A stretch of DNA of 64,000 bases from Flavobacterium sp. SM15 (GTDB taxonomy: Bacteria; Bacteroidota; Bacteroidia; Flavobacteriales; Flavobacteriaceae), in the NCBI RefSeq assembly GCF_022012335.1, contig NZ_JAKLTO010000002.1, forward strand, positions 310,001-374,000, written 5' to 3'. The position numbers and the translations under genes are program-made. Below are positions 36,486-44,924 of the stretch, in pieces; the first letter of the stretch is position 1; each line of letters starts with the position of its first letter. The notes under the pieces were generated by a model. It was not told the DNA's origin and did no database searches. It saw only the letters and a list, made by a program, of their open reading frames with translations.

Positions 36486-37115
36486 TTAAACTTTATATTT
36501 CAAAGGCAAATGCACCACTTTTTTGGTTTCGAAAAATTCATCTTTAAAGAAATCAGATAAATTATAAAGGGTTGCTTTTGGAAAATCCTTCAACTCTTCA
36601 GTTAAATCTCCGCCTTTCAAATACAAAACCCCGTTTTTTAATTCGTGGTTACTCTTCTTCTTTATCTTATCCTTCACCCATTTGTAAAAATCCGGCATAT
36701 TGGTTACGGCTCGGCTTACAATAAAATCAAAATCCTCATTCACGTTTTCAGCGCGCATTTGTTCGGCTCTTACATTCTGCAAACCTAATCCTTGGGCAAC
36801 TTCATTCACCACGCGAATTTTTTTGGCAATCACATCGATTAAATAAAAATCCGTTTCAGGATATAAAATCGCAAGCGGAATTCCGGGGAAACCACCACCA
36901 GTGCCTACGTCCAGTACTTTGGCACCGGGCAGAAACTCCATCACCTTCGCAATTCCCAACGAATGAAGCACATGTTTGGTGTACAGCTCTTCAATATCCT
37001 TACGGGAAATCACATTGATTTTAGCATTCCAATCTTTATACAATTCTTCCAATTTTTGGAATTGTTCTATCTGAGTATCAGTAAGATTAGGGAAATAATT
37101 TACAATATCCTGCAT
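36486..37115 (-). CDS. rsmG: 16S rRNA (guanine-527-N7) methyltransferase RsmG
   Basis: A 209-residue GidB-family enzyme that methylates G527 of 16S rRNA; loss gives low-level streptomycin resistance in other bacteria. The SAM-binding motif is 'VLDVGTGGGFPGIPLAI', with 'FYLIDVIAKK' (acidic residue after strand 2) and 'FDFIVSRAV' (catalytic region). 'NVISRKDIEELYTKHVLHSL' is the typical N-terminal helix. Confidence 0.96.
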   Translation of the reverse strand: MQDIVNYFPNLTDTQIEQFQKLEELYKDWNAKINVISRKDIEELYTKHVLHSLGIAKVMEFLPGAKVLDVGTGGGFPGIPLAILYPETDFYLIDVIAKKIRVVNEVAQGLGLQNVRAEQMRAENVNEDFDFIVSRAVTNMPDFYKWVKDKIKKKSNHELKNGVLYLKGGDLTEELKDFPKATLYNLSDFFKDEFFETKKVVHLPLKYKV

Positions 37116-37131
37116 TATTTAAAAATTTAAG

Positions 37132-37139
37132 CAAAAATA
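37132..37139 (-). promoter_or_regulatory. -7 promoter element of rsmG
   Basis: Minus-strand TATTTTTG, an exact TAnnTTTG match 16 bases before the start codon. Confidence 0.45.
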
Positions 37140-37196
37140 CACATTTTCTGAGTGAAATTTTTATCAACTTTAACGAATTACCTATTTATTAATAAT

Positions 37197-37204
37197 TACC
37201 TTTG
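37197..37204 (+). promoter_or_regulatory. -7 promoter element of the desaturase gene
   Basis: TACCTTTG, an exact TAnnTTTG match 22 bases before the ATG at 37227. Confidence 0.45.
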
Positions 37205-37226
37205 GGCGAATTTAATGAAATAGAAT

Positions 37227-38321
37227 ATGGAAAATAACGCTCCTATTTTTTCAAAGTCTGACAGTCTGAAATTTTTCAGAACGCTGAACAAACGAGTTAA
37301 CGAATACTTCAAGGAAAACAACATCAAAAAAACCGGAAACTGGAAACTGCACCTGAAAACGGTGATTATGTTTTCAATATTCCTAACCCCTTATTTCCTG
37401 ATCCTCGCACTAGATTTGCCGCTTTGGGCCCATTTACTAATGACCATCGTAATTGGTATCGGTATGGCCGGTGTGGGAATGAACGTTATGCACGACGGAA
37501 ACCACGGCTCCTATTCTACCAAGCCTTGGCTGAACAAAATCATGGGTGGAAGTATCTATATTTTGGCAGGAAACGTGTACAACTGGCAAGTACAACACAA
37601 TGTATTACACCACACCTACACCAACATTCACGGGCACGATGAAGATTTGGAAGCCGGACGCATCATCCGTTTTACCAAACACGCAGACTGGTCGCCAGTG
37701 CATAAATTCCAACATTATTATTCTGTTTTCCTCTATGGTCTATTAACTTTTAACTGGGCCATCACTACCGATTTCAAACAGATGAGAAGCTACATCAAGC
37801 GAAAATTGTCTTATGGGGAATTTCCTAGCCCTGTAAAACTTTGGTCTACTTTAGTAATTACAAAAGTGATTTATTTTTCCATTTGGTTGGTGATCCCAAT
37901 GCTTTTAGGAATAGTTTGGTGGGAAGTACTTTTAGGGTTCTTTATCATGCACTACACCGCTGGATTGATTTTAAGCATCGTCTTCCAATTGGCACACGTG
38001 GTTGAAGAAACCGATCATCCGCAACCGGACGAAAACAACGAAATCGAAAATACATGGGCAGCCCACCAGTTGTTCACCACAGCGAATTTTGCACCAAAAA
38101 ACTGGTTGGTAAACTGGTACACTGGCGGTTTGAACCATCAGATCGAGCATCATATTTTTCCGAACATCAGCCATGTACATTACAGCAAAATTGGCGAAAT
38201 CGTAAAACAGACGGCTGCGGAATGTAACTTACCGTATTACGAATTCAAAACCATGCGTTCGGCGGTGCATTCGCATTTCAAACATTTAAAAGAAATGGGA
38301 CAAAAACCACAATTAGCATAA
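37227..38321 (+). CDS. Membrane fatty acid desaturase
   Basis: A 364-residue di-iron acyl desaturase. The three histidine boxes are His89-xxx-His93 ('HDGNHGS'), 'HNVLHH' (His124, 128, 129) and 'NHQIEHH' near residue 308. Two hydrophobic hairpins surround them. The Q/N-x-x-HH third box without a fused cytochrome b5 resembles the front-end/acyl-CoA desaturase branch (FADS-like), but position specificity cannot be read. It probably adjusts membrane fluidity. Confidence 0.93.
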   Translation: MENNAPIFSKSDSLKFFRTLNKRVNEYFKENNIKKTGNWKLHLKTVIMFSIFLTPYFLILALDLPLWAHLLMTIVIGIGMAGVGMNVMHDGNHGSYSTKPWLNKIMGGSIYILAGNVYNWQVQHNVLHHTYTNIHGHDEDLEAGRIIRFTKHADWSPVHKFQHYYSVFLYGLLTFNWAITTDFKQMRSYIKRKLSYGEFPSPVKLWSTLVITKVIYFSIWLVIPMLLGIVWWEVLLGFFIMHYTAGLILSIVFQLAHVVEETDHPQPDENNEIENTWAAHQLFTTANFAPKNWLVNWYTGGLNHQIEHHIFPNISHVHYSKIGEIVKQTAAECNLPYYEFKTMRSAVHSHFKHLKEMGQKPQLA

Positions 38322-38348
38322 ACGAATAACTACATAACACAATTACTT

Positions 38349-39551
38349 ATGAACCCGCTATCGGATAGAATCAACAATTTATCTACCTCGCAAACCTTAG
38401 CAATGGCTGCTAAAGCCAGAGAATTGAAAGCTCAGGGAAAAGACATTATCAGCCTTAGTTTAGGAGAACCGGATTTCAATACTCCGGATTTTATCAAAGA
38501 AGCAGCAAAAAAAGCCATCGACGAAAATTACAGCACCTACACACCTGTTGAAGGTTATCTTGAGTTAAAAGAAGCGATCTGCCGTAAATTCAAAAGAGAC
38601 AACAATTTAGACTACAAACCTTCGCAAATCGTGGTTTCTACCGGAGCGAAGCAATCTTTATACAACATTGCCCAAGTAATGTTAAACGATGGTGACGAAG
38701 TGATTTTACCGGCACCATACTGGGTGAGTTATTTCGAAATCATCAAACTTTCCGGTGGTGAGCCCGTAGTGGTTAAAACATCGGTAGACAGTGATTTCAA
38801 AATGACACCTGAAGAACTGGAAGCCGCCATCACTCCAAAAACCAAAATGATGTGGTTCAGTTCGCCTTGCAACCCAAGTGGCTCGGTTTACAGCCGCGAA
38901 GAGTTGACTGCATTAGCCAAAGTTTTGGAAAAATATCCTAACATTTATGTAGTTTCCGATGAAATCTACGAACACATCAATTTCTCAGGAACGTTCTGCA
39001 GTATCGGTTCTATTCCAGGAATGTTAGACCGAACCATAACCGTTAATGGTGTAGCCAAAGCCTTTGCCATGACAGGGTGGAGAATTGGTTATATCGGAGC
39101 GCCGGAATTTATCGCTAAAGCCTGCACCAAAATTCAAGGACAGGTTACTAGTGGTGCTAATTCCATAGCGCAAAGAGCAACTATTACCGCAGTGGATGCA
39201 GATCCAAGCGTATTAAAATACATGGTGGATGCCTTCCATAGCAGAAGAGATTTAGTGGTAGGATTAATCAAAGAGATTCCGGGCATGAAAATCAATGTTC
39301 CTGAAGGTGCTTTTTATGTATTTCCAGATGTTTCGGCTTTCTTCGGCAAAACCTTAAACGGTATTAAAATCAATAATTCAGATGATTTTTCTATGTATTT
39401 ATTAGAGCATGCCAATGTAGCAACCGTAACCGGTGATGCTTTCGGAAACCCGAACTGTATTCGTTTCTCTTACGCAACCAGCGAAGATCTACTAAAAGAA
39501 GCGCTACGCAGAATCAAAGAAGCAGTAGCAACAACAGAAGTTTTAGCATAA
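38349..39551 (+). CDS. aspC: Class I/II aminotransferase (aspartate aminotransferase type)
   Basis: A PLP-dependent aminotransferase of 400 residues. The Schiff-base lysine is Lys237 in 'GVAKAFAMTGWRIGY'. 'SLGEPDFNTP' is the N-terminal substrate-binding motif of the Ib subgroup and 'VSDEIYEHI' contains the PLP-N1 Asp. It may be aspartate or a mixed aspartate/prephenate aminotransferase. It follows the desaturase with a 27-base gap and is probably in the same transcript. Confidence 0.88.
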   Translation: MNPLSDRINNLSTSQTLAMAAKARELKAQGKDIISLSLGEPDFNTPDFIKEAAKKAIDENYSTYTPVEGYLELKEAICRKFKRDNNLDYKPSQIVVSTGAKQSLYNIAQVMLNDGDEVILPAPYWVSYFEIIKLSGGEPVVVKTSVDSDFKMTPEELEAAITPKTKMMWFSSPCNPSGSVYSREELTALAKVLEKYPNIYVVSDEIYEHINFSGTFCSIGSIPGMLDRTITVNGVAKAFAMTGWRIGYIGAPEFIAKACTKIQGQVTSGANSIAQRATITAVDADPSVLKYMVDAFHSRRDLVVGLIKEIPGMKINVPEGAFYVFPDVSAFFGKTLNGIKINNSDDFSMYLLEHANVATVTGDAFGNPNCIRFSYATSEDLLKEALRRIKEAVATTEVLA

Positions 39552-39552
39552 T

Positions 39553-39583
39553 AAAAAGCCCCAAGAAATCTTGGGGCTTTTTT
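39553..39583. terminator. Bidirectional terminator
   Basis: AAAAGCCCCAAGA / TCTTGGGGCTTTT hairpin followed by T; it separates aspC from the convergent gene ending at 39603. Confidence 0.88.
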
Positions 39584-39602
39584 AATACTAACTCTCTAAA
39601 AT

Positions 39603-40580
39603 TTAATCATAACCTGAAATGGTGTACCCAATTCCAATATTGTATAAGGGATATTCTTTGTCTTTTTTAAATACCATTGGTTTTTCAATTTGACGCCATT
39701 TTTGGGAAACAGCGAATAAATTTCTGAAAAAAGTCGGCGTCCCGTTGGGCGATTCCACAAGCGGGTAATTGGGTAAAATAATTTTCATGATTTTTTTCCC
39801 TTGGTTACGATAATCTGCAACCGAATAAGGCAATTCTGAAATATATTTGCCTTGCGTGTCTGTTTTTCCGACAACCGTCATCTGCAGAAAAAAGCCCTTT
39901 TCCGGTATCGGGAGCTTTTCCTCGAATTTTACCTCAACTTTATTTGTAAGTTCCGCAGAATAAATCACAAAAACCTTAGTATAGTCGAACAGTTTTTCAC
40001 CGGGAAGCCCATTATCATTGCTCACAAACTCAAATTTCACCATGGTTCCGTAAGGTTCATCTTCAAAAGAAACCTCCGTTAGCCCTTGATGAATGTCTTT
40101 AACAATCAAAGGAATCACCACCGATTTTAATTCGCTTTTTCGCTTTTCATGAGGAATATAAAACGCAATCTGCTGACCGATGGACGACCAGTACATCTGA
40201 TCCATGTTGCCGTGCAAAAACGGTTTCGTTACGAATTCTTCCCTTTTTTTCAAATCCTCTTTAGCAGCAACAATTTTCATCTCCTCCAGCACTTTAGTAG
40301 AAGACTTCAAAAAGATATCAGTTCCCCGAACTTCCTTTAAAAAAACAACTTTAGGATGGTATCCAACATAGGAAATTTTTATTTTTTCCGGCAGATCTTT
40401 ATTGGTTATCAGCTTACCGTTTTCATCGGAAAAAATTCCGTATCCATTAAGAAAATCAATATTTGCATAAGGCAATGGCTCACGGGAGATAGAATCTTTA
40501 ACCACATAAGTGCCTTGCTGACCAAAAGCAGCGAGAAAGCCCAACAGCAAGACAACCGTATAAAAATTATTATTGTACAT
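39603..40580 (-). CDS. CarboxypepD_reg-like secreted protein
   Basis: A 325-residue protein with a signal sequence (about 1-20, 'LLGFLAAFGQ'). An N-terminal carboxypeptidase-regulatory-like domain ('VVKDSISREPLPYANIDFLNGYGIFSDENGKL...KISYVGYHP') matches the CarboxypepD_reg-like family often found at outer-membrane proteins. The remainder ('LKSVVIPLIVKDIHQG', 'KKIMKIILPNYPLVE') is beta rich and unknown. It is related in its first domain only to the tandem pair at 13.3-14.7 kb. Confidence 0.78.
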   Translation of the reverse strand: MYNNNFYTVVLLLGFLAAFGQQGTYVVKDSISREPLPYANIDFLNGYGIFSDENGKLITNKDLPEKIKISYVGYHPKVVFLKEVRGTDIFLKSSTKVLEEMKIVAAKEDLKKREEFVTKPFLHGNMDQMYWSSIGQQIAFYIPHEKRKSELKSVVIPLIVKDIHQGLTEVSFEDEPYGTMVKFEFVSNDNGLPGEKLFDYTKVFVIYSAELTNKVEVKFEEKLPIPEKGFFLQMTVVGKTDTQGKYISELPYSVADYRNQGKKIMKIILPNYPLVESPNGTPTFFRNLFAVSQKWRQIEKPMVFKKDKEYPLYNIGIGYTISGYD

Positions 40581-40698
40581 CTTTTTTTACAAAGGATACA
40601 CTTATAACTCTAAAAAGATCAAAATAGTATTAACAAAAACATTTTTGTCTGTGGTTCTAAAACTTTTTACCTTTAAAGCCTAAAACAACCCAACAACA

Positions 40699-41883
40699 AT
40701 GCAAAAGAAAATACTATTATTAGGATCGGGAGAACTTGGAAAAGAATTCGTAATTGCCGCACAACGCATCGGGCAAAAAGTAATTGCCGTAGACAGTTAT
40801 GAAAACGCTCCGGCCATGCAGGTCGCTCACGATTTTGAAGTTATCAATATGTTAGACGGTGCCGAACTGGACCGAATCGTAGCCAAACACCAACCCGATT
40901 TTATTGTTCCTGAAATTGAGGCAATTCGCACCGAACGCTTTTACGACTATGAAAAACAAGGCATCACTGTAGTCCCATCTGCTAAAGCCACTAACTTTAC
41001 CATGAACCGTAAAGCCATCCGCGATTTGGCCGCGAAAGAATTAGGCTTAAAAACTGCAAAGTACCGCTACGCCACTACCAAAGAAGAATTAGAAAAAGCA
41101 GTTGCAGAAGTTGGCATTCCTTGTGTGGTAAAACCGCTCATGAGTTCTTCCGGCAAAGGGCAATCGACGATTAAAGGTGACACTTCGGCAGAACTCAGTG
41201 CAAGCATTGAAAAAGCTTGGAATTACGCTGTAGAAGGTTCCCGTGGCGACATCATCGAAGTAATTGTGGAAGCCTTTGTAAATTTTCATTCTGAAATCAC
41301 GCTTCTTACAGTAACTCAGAACAACCATCCAACCTTATTTTGCGCTCCTATCGGACACCGTCAGGAACGTGGAGATTATCAGGAAAGCTGGCAACCGGCA
41401 AGGGTTTCTGAAAAAGACATTTTACAGGCGCAAGACATGGCGCGAAAAGTAACTGAAGCATTAGGTGGTGCTGGCCTTTTTGGAGTAGAATTTTTCCTTA
41501 CAGATGAAGGTGTATATTTCTCAGAATTATCGCCCCGTCCGCACGATACCGGCATGGTAACTTTAGCCAAAACCCAAAATTTCAACGAATTCGAATTGCA
41601 CTTGCGTGCCATTTTAAGCATTCCAATTCCGGAAATTACTTTGGAACGAATTGGTTCGAGCGCAGTTGTATTGGCTTCCGAAAACTCAAACAATCCTACT
41701 TATTCCGGAATCGAAAAAGTAGCTTCGTTATCAAAAACAGATTTCAGGATCTTCGGAAAACCCACCTCAAGACCTTACAGAAGAATGGGCGTTGTTCTGG
41801 TAAACGACACCCTCGACACCCCAATTGAAGAAGTAGTTGAAAAAGCAAAAAAAACCGCTACCTTAGTAACAGTAAATCCATAA
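40699..41883 (+). CDS. purT: Formate-dependent phosphoribosylglycinamide formyltransferase
   Basis: ATP-grasp enzyme that converts GAR plus formate and ATP to formyl-GAR in purine synthesis. The 394-residue length is standard. '[18 protein letters not shown]' is the N-terminal preATP-grasp motif; '[10 protein letters not shown]' is the ATP loop; '[19 protein letters not shown]' and '[28 protein letters not shown]' carry the Mg-ATP ligands. It is the first gene of a tight run with DUF6370, VOC and Crp/Fnr genes. TACCTTTA (one mismatch to the -7 consensus) lies near 40667. Confidence 0.96.
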   Translation: MQKKILLLGSGELGKEFVIAAQRIGQKVIAVDSYENAPAMQVAHDFEVINMLDGAELDRIVAKHQPDFIVPEIEAIRTERFYDYEKQGITVVPSAKATNFTMNRKAIRDLAAKELGLKTAKYRYATTKEELEKAVAEVGIPCVVKPLMSSSGKGQSTIKGDTSAELSASIEKAWNYAVEGSRGDIIEVIVEAFVNFHSEITLLTVTQNNHPTLFCAPIGHRQERGDYQESWQPARVSEKDILQAQDMARKVTEALGGAGLFGVEFFLTDEGVYFSELSPRPHDTGMVTLAKTQNFNEFELHLRAILSIPIPEITLERIGSSAVVLASENSNNPTYSGIEKVASLSKTDFRIFGKPTSRPYRRMGVVLVNDTLDTPIEEVVEKAKKTATLVTVNP

Positions 41884-41885
41884 CT

Positions 41886-42248
41886 ATGAAAAAGCTATTT
41901 ACAATGACGCTCTTTGCAGCTGCTTTAACAATGACAGCACAGGAGACCCAAAACAAAGCCGAACAGAGCGAAGCAAAAAAAGAAAAACCTAAAACGCAAA
42001 TCGTGGAAGCTTCCTGCGGGCAATGTCAATTTGGAATGACCCAGCAAAAAGGTTGTGATTTAGCGGTTCGCATTGACGGGAAGTCTTATTTTGTAGACGG
42101 AACTTCCATAGACCAACACGGAGATGCCCATGCACACGATGGATTCTGTAATTCTATCCGAAAAGCGGAAGTTTCCGGTGAAGTGGTAAACAATCGTTTT
42201 AAGGCAACTTCTTTCACCTTGATTGAAGAGAAAAAAACCAAAAACTAA
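41886..42248 (+). CDS. DUF6370 secreted Cys-rich protein
   Basis: A 120-residue protein with a short signal peptide ('LFAAALTMTAQ') and a conserved block 'EASCGQCQFGMTQQKGCDLAVRI'. A His/Asp-rich segment 'DQHGDAHAHDGFC' follows, as in DUF6370. The CxxC and His residues suggest metal binding, which is an inference. It starts two bases after purT and its stop overlaps the next ATG by one base. Confidence 0.82.
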   Translation: MKKLFTMTLFAAALTMTAQETQNKAEQSEAKKEKPKTQIVEASCGQCQFGMTQQKGCDLAVRIDGKSYFVDGTSIDQHGDAHAHDGFCNSIRKAEVSGEVVNNRFKATSFTLIEEKKTKN

Positions 42249-42628
42249 TGCTTAAAAAAGCCCAATTTATAGGAATTGCGCCCCAGCTCATTGTTCCCGA
42301 TGTGAGTAAGGCGGTAGCTTTTTATACCGATAAGCTTGGGTTTTCTGTAATTGGATTGGTTTTAGACCCTCCGGTTTACGGTATGGTGGAGCGCGATGGC
42401 ATTCAGATTCACTTTGGAAAATCGGATATGAAAACCCTCAAAACCAACCGAGATTTTCGAAAAATCAGCACCGATTTTATCATTTGGGTTCCGGAAATTG
42501 AAACTTATTTCGAGGAAATCAAAAACAATGGTGTTGAAATTCTAGAGCCTATTACACTTCGTCCTTACGGCAGTCGTGAGTTTATCATCAAAGATTGCAA
42601 TGGTTTCTTAATTACTTTCGGCGACTAA
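42248..42628 (+). CDS. VOC (glyoxalase-like) family protein
   Basis: A 126-residue single-module vicinal-oxygen-chelate protein: 'APQLIVPDVSKAVAFYTDKLGFSVIG' at the N-terminus, 'ERDGIQIHFGKS' in the middle and 'PYGSREFIIKDCNGFLITF' at the end, matching the glyoxalase/bleomycin-resistance fold. The metal and substrate are unknown. It is coupled to the DUF6370 gene and followed two bases later by the Crp/Fnr start. Confidence 0.87.
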   Translation: MLKKAQFIGIAPQLIVPDVSKAVAFYTDKLGFSVIGLVLDPPVYGMVERDGIQIHFGKSDMKTLKTNRDFRKISTDFIIWVPEIETYFEEIKNNGVEILEPITLRPYGSREFIIKDCNGFLITFGD

Positions 42629-42630
42629 GC

Positions 42631-43206
42631 ATGAACCTTTTACTTGAAAATATCGCCAAACACGTTTCGCTCACAACCGAGGAGCAGCAACTTGTTTTGG
42701 CTTTTACCGAAACCAAAACCTACAAAGCAAAAACTATCCTTTTAAAGGAAGGTGAAATCTGCACCCATTCTTTTTTTGTTACCAAAGGAATTTTACGCAG
42801 CTACAACATCGATGAAAATGGTGTGGAACATGTGGTAAGTTTTGCTTGCCCCGGTTGGTGGATAGCCGATATGTACAGTTTTTTATCGCAACGTCCCGGG
42901 GAATTGTACATCGAGGTCAATGAAGAAGCCGAAGTACTGCTGCTATCTAAAGAAAATCAGGACCGACTATATATTGAAGTTCCGAAAATGGAACGTTTTT
43001 TCCGAATCCTGATTGAAAATTCACTGGTTGCCAACCAACAGCGTCTAATTGACAACCTCAGTTTCACCGCAGAAGCCCGTTACGACAAATTCACCAAAAA
43101 ATACAAAGACCTTGTCCACTGTTTACCTCAAAAACAGATTGCTTCCTATATTGGTGTAACACCTGAATTTTTCAGCAAAATGAAAGCGCGTCTTCTCAAA
43201 AAATAG
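42631..43206 (+). CDS. Crp/Fnr family transcriptional regulator
   Basis: A 191-residue regulator. The cyclic-nucleotide-binding-like beta barrel spans about 25-115 ('YKAKTILLKEGEICTHSFFVTKGILRSYNIDENGVEHVVSFACPG'). A linker helix and a C-terminal helix-turn-helix follow ('LPQKQIASYIGVTPEFFSKMKARL'). No Fnr-type cysteine cluster is seen, and the cAMP-contacting arginine signature is not obvious, so the ligand is unknown. It probably binds the matching near-palindromes upstream of the next two genes (43274-43289 and 44207-44222). The first ATG in frame (42595) lies inside the VOC gene; 42631 fits the family. Confidence 0.88.
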   Translation: MNLLLENIAKHVSLTTEEQQLVLAFTETKTYKAKTILLKEGEICTHSFFVTKGILRSYNIDENGVEHVVSFACPGWWIADMYSFLSQRPGELYIEVNEEAEVLLLSKENQDRLYIEVPKMERFFRILIENSLVANQQRLIDNLSFTAEARYDKFTKKYKDLVHCLPQKQIASYIGVTPEFFSKMKARLLKK

Positions 43207-43273
43207 CTACTATTAACAGTCTCATTATAAAAAACTTAACCTTAAAAAAGGCTGAGGCTTCCTGCTTGTATTT

Positions 43274-43289
43274 CTTAATCTAGGTTAAG
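43274..43289. promoter_or_regulatory. Near-palindromic operator before pirin gene
   Basis: CTTAATCTAGGTTAAG matches its reverse complement at 14 of 16 positions. Its right end is 22 bases from TAACTTTG, which places the centre near -41.5, the class II activator position of Crp-type proteins. The identical 16-mer recurs before the YceI gene. Confidence 0.65.
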
Positions 43290-43311
43290 GACTTCCACCC
43301 CATCACCACCG

Positions 43312-43319
43312 TAACTTTG
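43312..43319 (+). promoter_or_regulatory. -7 promoter element of the pirin gene
   Basis: TAACTTTG, an exact TAnnTTTG match 19 bases before the ATG. No -33 TTTG is present, consistent with activator dependence. Confidence 0.6.
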
Positions 43320-43338
43320 TCCTATCAAAATCAAAGTT

Positions 43339-44196
43339 ATGAACCGAAAAGATTTTATCCGAAAAACAATTTTAGGCAGTGGCGCGGTACTTACCGGATC
43401 GGCCTTAGCCAAACAAGCTTCTGAACCTTCGGAAGAAACAGTAGGGTTCAATCATATTCAAAACACAAATTCAAAGATTATGGACAATGTTATTTTACAT
43501 AAAGCCGATACGCGTGGTAATGCGAATCATGGCTGGTTACAAAGTTTTCACACGTTTAGTTTTGCCAATTATTACAATCCGGAACGCATGAATTTCGGTG
43601 TACTTCGTGTACTGAACGACGATACGGTTGCAGCAGGAATGGGCTTCGGTAAACACCCGCACCAGAATATGGAAATCATCAGTATTCCACTAGAAGGTGA
43701 TTTGGAACACCAAGACAGCATGGGCAACAAAACCGTGATCAAAAATGGGGATATTCAGGTGATGAGCGCCGGAACCGGAGTACAGCACAGCGAATACAAC
43801 AAAAATCAGGACAAAGCCGTAAAATTTCTTCAGATTTGGGTCATTCCGAATAAGCAAAACGTAGCACCTCGTTATGATCAAATTGCGTTAAATCCGGAAG
43901 AACGTCTCAATAAATTACAACAAATCCTTTCGCCCAATGCAGACGATGCCGGGGTTTGGATCCATCAGGACGCTTGGTTCCATTTGGGAAAATTCGACAA
44001 AGATTTCGCCGCAGAATACAATTTTAAAAAATCAGGAAATGGTCTTTACGTTTTTGTATTGAATGGTGATGTTACCGTAAACGGACAATCCTTAAACCGA
44101 AGAGACGGTTTTGGAATCTGGAATACGGATAAGGTTTCCATCAAAGCCGATTCGGAAGCAGAATTTTTATTAATGGAAGTTCCGATGCAATTCTAA
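43339..44196 (+). CDS. Pirin family protein with export-like N-terminus
   Basis: A cupin-fold protein of 285 residues, about 48 longer at the N-terminus than ordinary pirins. The metal site is complete: His106, His108 ('GKHPHQNMEI'), His150 and Glu152 ('GVQHSEYN'). The pirin signature 'GWLQSFHTFSFANYYNPERM' is present. Some relatives oxidise quercetin. The extension 'MNRKDFIRK' plus a Gly/Ala-rich hydrophobic stretch and 'ALAKQA' resembles a twin-arginine signal with RK in place of RR. An internal ATG at 43480 would give a normal cytoplasmic pirin, but the promoter position favours the long form. It is probably under Crp/Fnr control. Confidence 0.88.
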   Translation: MNRKDFIRKTILGSGAVLTGSALAKQASEPSEETVGFNHIQNTNSKIMDNVILHKADTRGNANHGWLQSFHTFSFANYYNPERMNFGVLRVLNDDTVAAGMGFGKHPHQNMEIISIPLEGDLEHQDSMGNKTVIKNGDIQVMSAGTGVQHSEYNKNQDKAVKFLQIWVIPNKQNVAPRYDQIALNPEERLNKLQQILSPNADDAGVWIHQDAWFHLGKFDKDFAAEYNFKKSGNGLYVFVLNGDVTVNGQSLNRRDGFGIWNTDKVSIKADSEAEFLLMEVPMQF

Positions 44197-44206
44197 AGAT
44201 GAATTT

Positions 44207-44222
44207 CTTAATCTAGGTTAAG
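44207..44222. promoter_or_regulatory. Near-palindromic operator before YceI gene
   Basis: The same CTTAATCTAGGTTAAG as at 43274-43289, again with its right end 22 bases before TAACTTTG. Flanking bases differ, so the conserved part is the 16-mer plus its spacing. Confidence 0.65.
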
Positions 44223-44244
44223 TACCTGAACCACAAACCCAACG

Positions 44245-44252
44245 TAACTTTG
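44245..44252 (+). promoter_or_regulatory. -7 promoter element of the YceI gene
   Basis: TAACTTTG, an exact TAnnTTTG match 42 bases before the ATG at 44295, with the operator in the same register as for the pirin gene. Confidence 0.6.
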
Positions 44253-44294
44253 TTTCATCAAATTACAACAATTAAAATTTAAAAAAATACAATT

Positions 44295-44825
44295 ATGGCA
44301 ACAACAAAATGGGCAATTGACCCGACACACTCAACAGTAGGTTTTAAAGTAAAACACATGATGTTTACCAACGTAGCAGGAAAATTTGAAAACTACCAGG
44401 CGAATATTGTAACCGATGGTGATGATTTCACTAAAGCGAACATCGAATTCTCTGCTGATATCAATTCGATTGATACGCACAACGCAGACCGTGACAACCA
44501 CTTAAAAAGCGCTGATTTCTTCGATGCGGAAAACCACCCGAAAATGACTTTTAAAGCCTCTTCGTTTACTAAAGTAGATGATGAAAACTACGAAATCGCG
44601 GGTGATTTAACCATGAGAGGCGTAACCAAATTCGTAAAACTTCCGGCAGAATTCAGCGGACTCATGACCGATCCTTGGGGAAACACCAAAGCCGGGATCA
44701 ATATTTCCGGAAAAGTAAACCGTAAAGACTGGGGTTTGAACTGGAACTCGGCTTTAGAAACCGGTGGGGTTTTAGTAAGCGAAGACGTAAAATTAGACAT
44801 TGAATTACAACTTGTAAAACAATAA
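44295..44825 (+). CDS. YceI family lipid-binding-like protein
   Basis: A 176-residue lipocalin-like beta barrel of the YceI family: 'WAIDPTHSTVGFKVKHMMFTNVAGKF' at the N-terminus, 'IDTHNADRDNHLKSADFFDAENHPKMTFKAS' in the middle and 'KVNRKDWGLNW' near the end. Family members bind isoprenoid quinones or similar lipids. No signal peptide is visible, so a cytoplasmic location is predicted, unlike E. coli YceI. It shares its operator with the preceding pirin gene. A terminator follows. Confidence 0.92.
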   Translation: MATTKWAIDPTHSTVGFKVKHMMFTNVAGKFENYQANIVTDGDDFTKANIEFSADINSIDTHNADRDNHLKSADFFDAENHPKMTFKASSFTKVDDENYEIAGDLTMRGVTKFVKLPAEFSGLMTDPWGNTKAGINISGKVNRKDWGLNWNSALETGGVLVSEDVKLDIELQLVKQ

Positions 44826-44869
44826 TTAGCTTTTCATAATAATAAGTTTTTTTTTGGTTGATGATGTGA

Positions 44870-44907
44870 AACCCGTTGCTTTATAATGAAGTAGCGGGTT
44901 TTGTTTT
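44870..44907 (+). terminator. Terminator of the YceI gene
   Basis: AACCCGTTGCTT / AAGTAGCGGGTT form a 12-bp stem with two G-U pairs and an 8-base loop, then a T-rich run. Confidence 0.7.
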
Positions 44908-44924
44908 CCGGCACAAAAGACAAT

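Noticed and set aside
38001..38020. TTGGCAC resembling a sigma-54 promoter inside the desaturase gene
   Set aside because: The -12 part and spacing do not fit and it is coding sequence for a conserved region.
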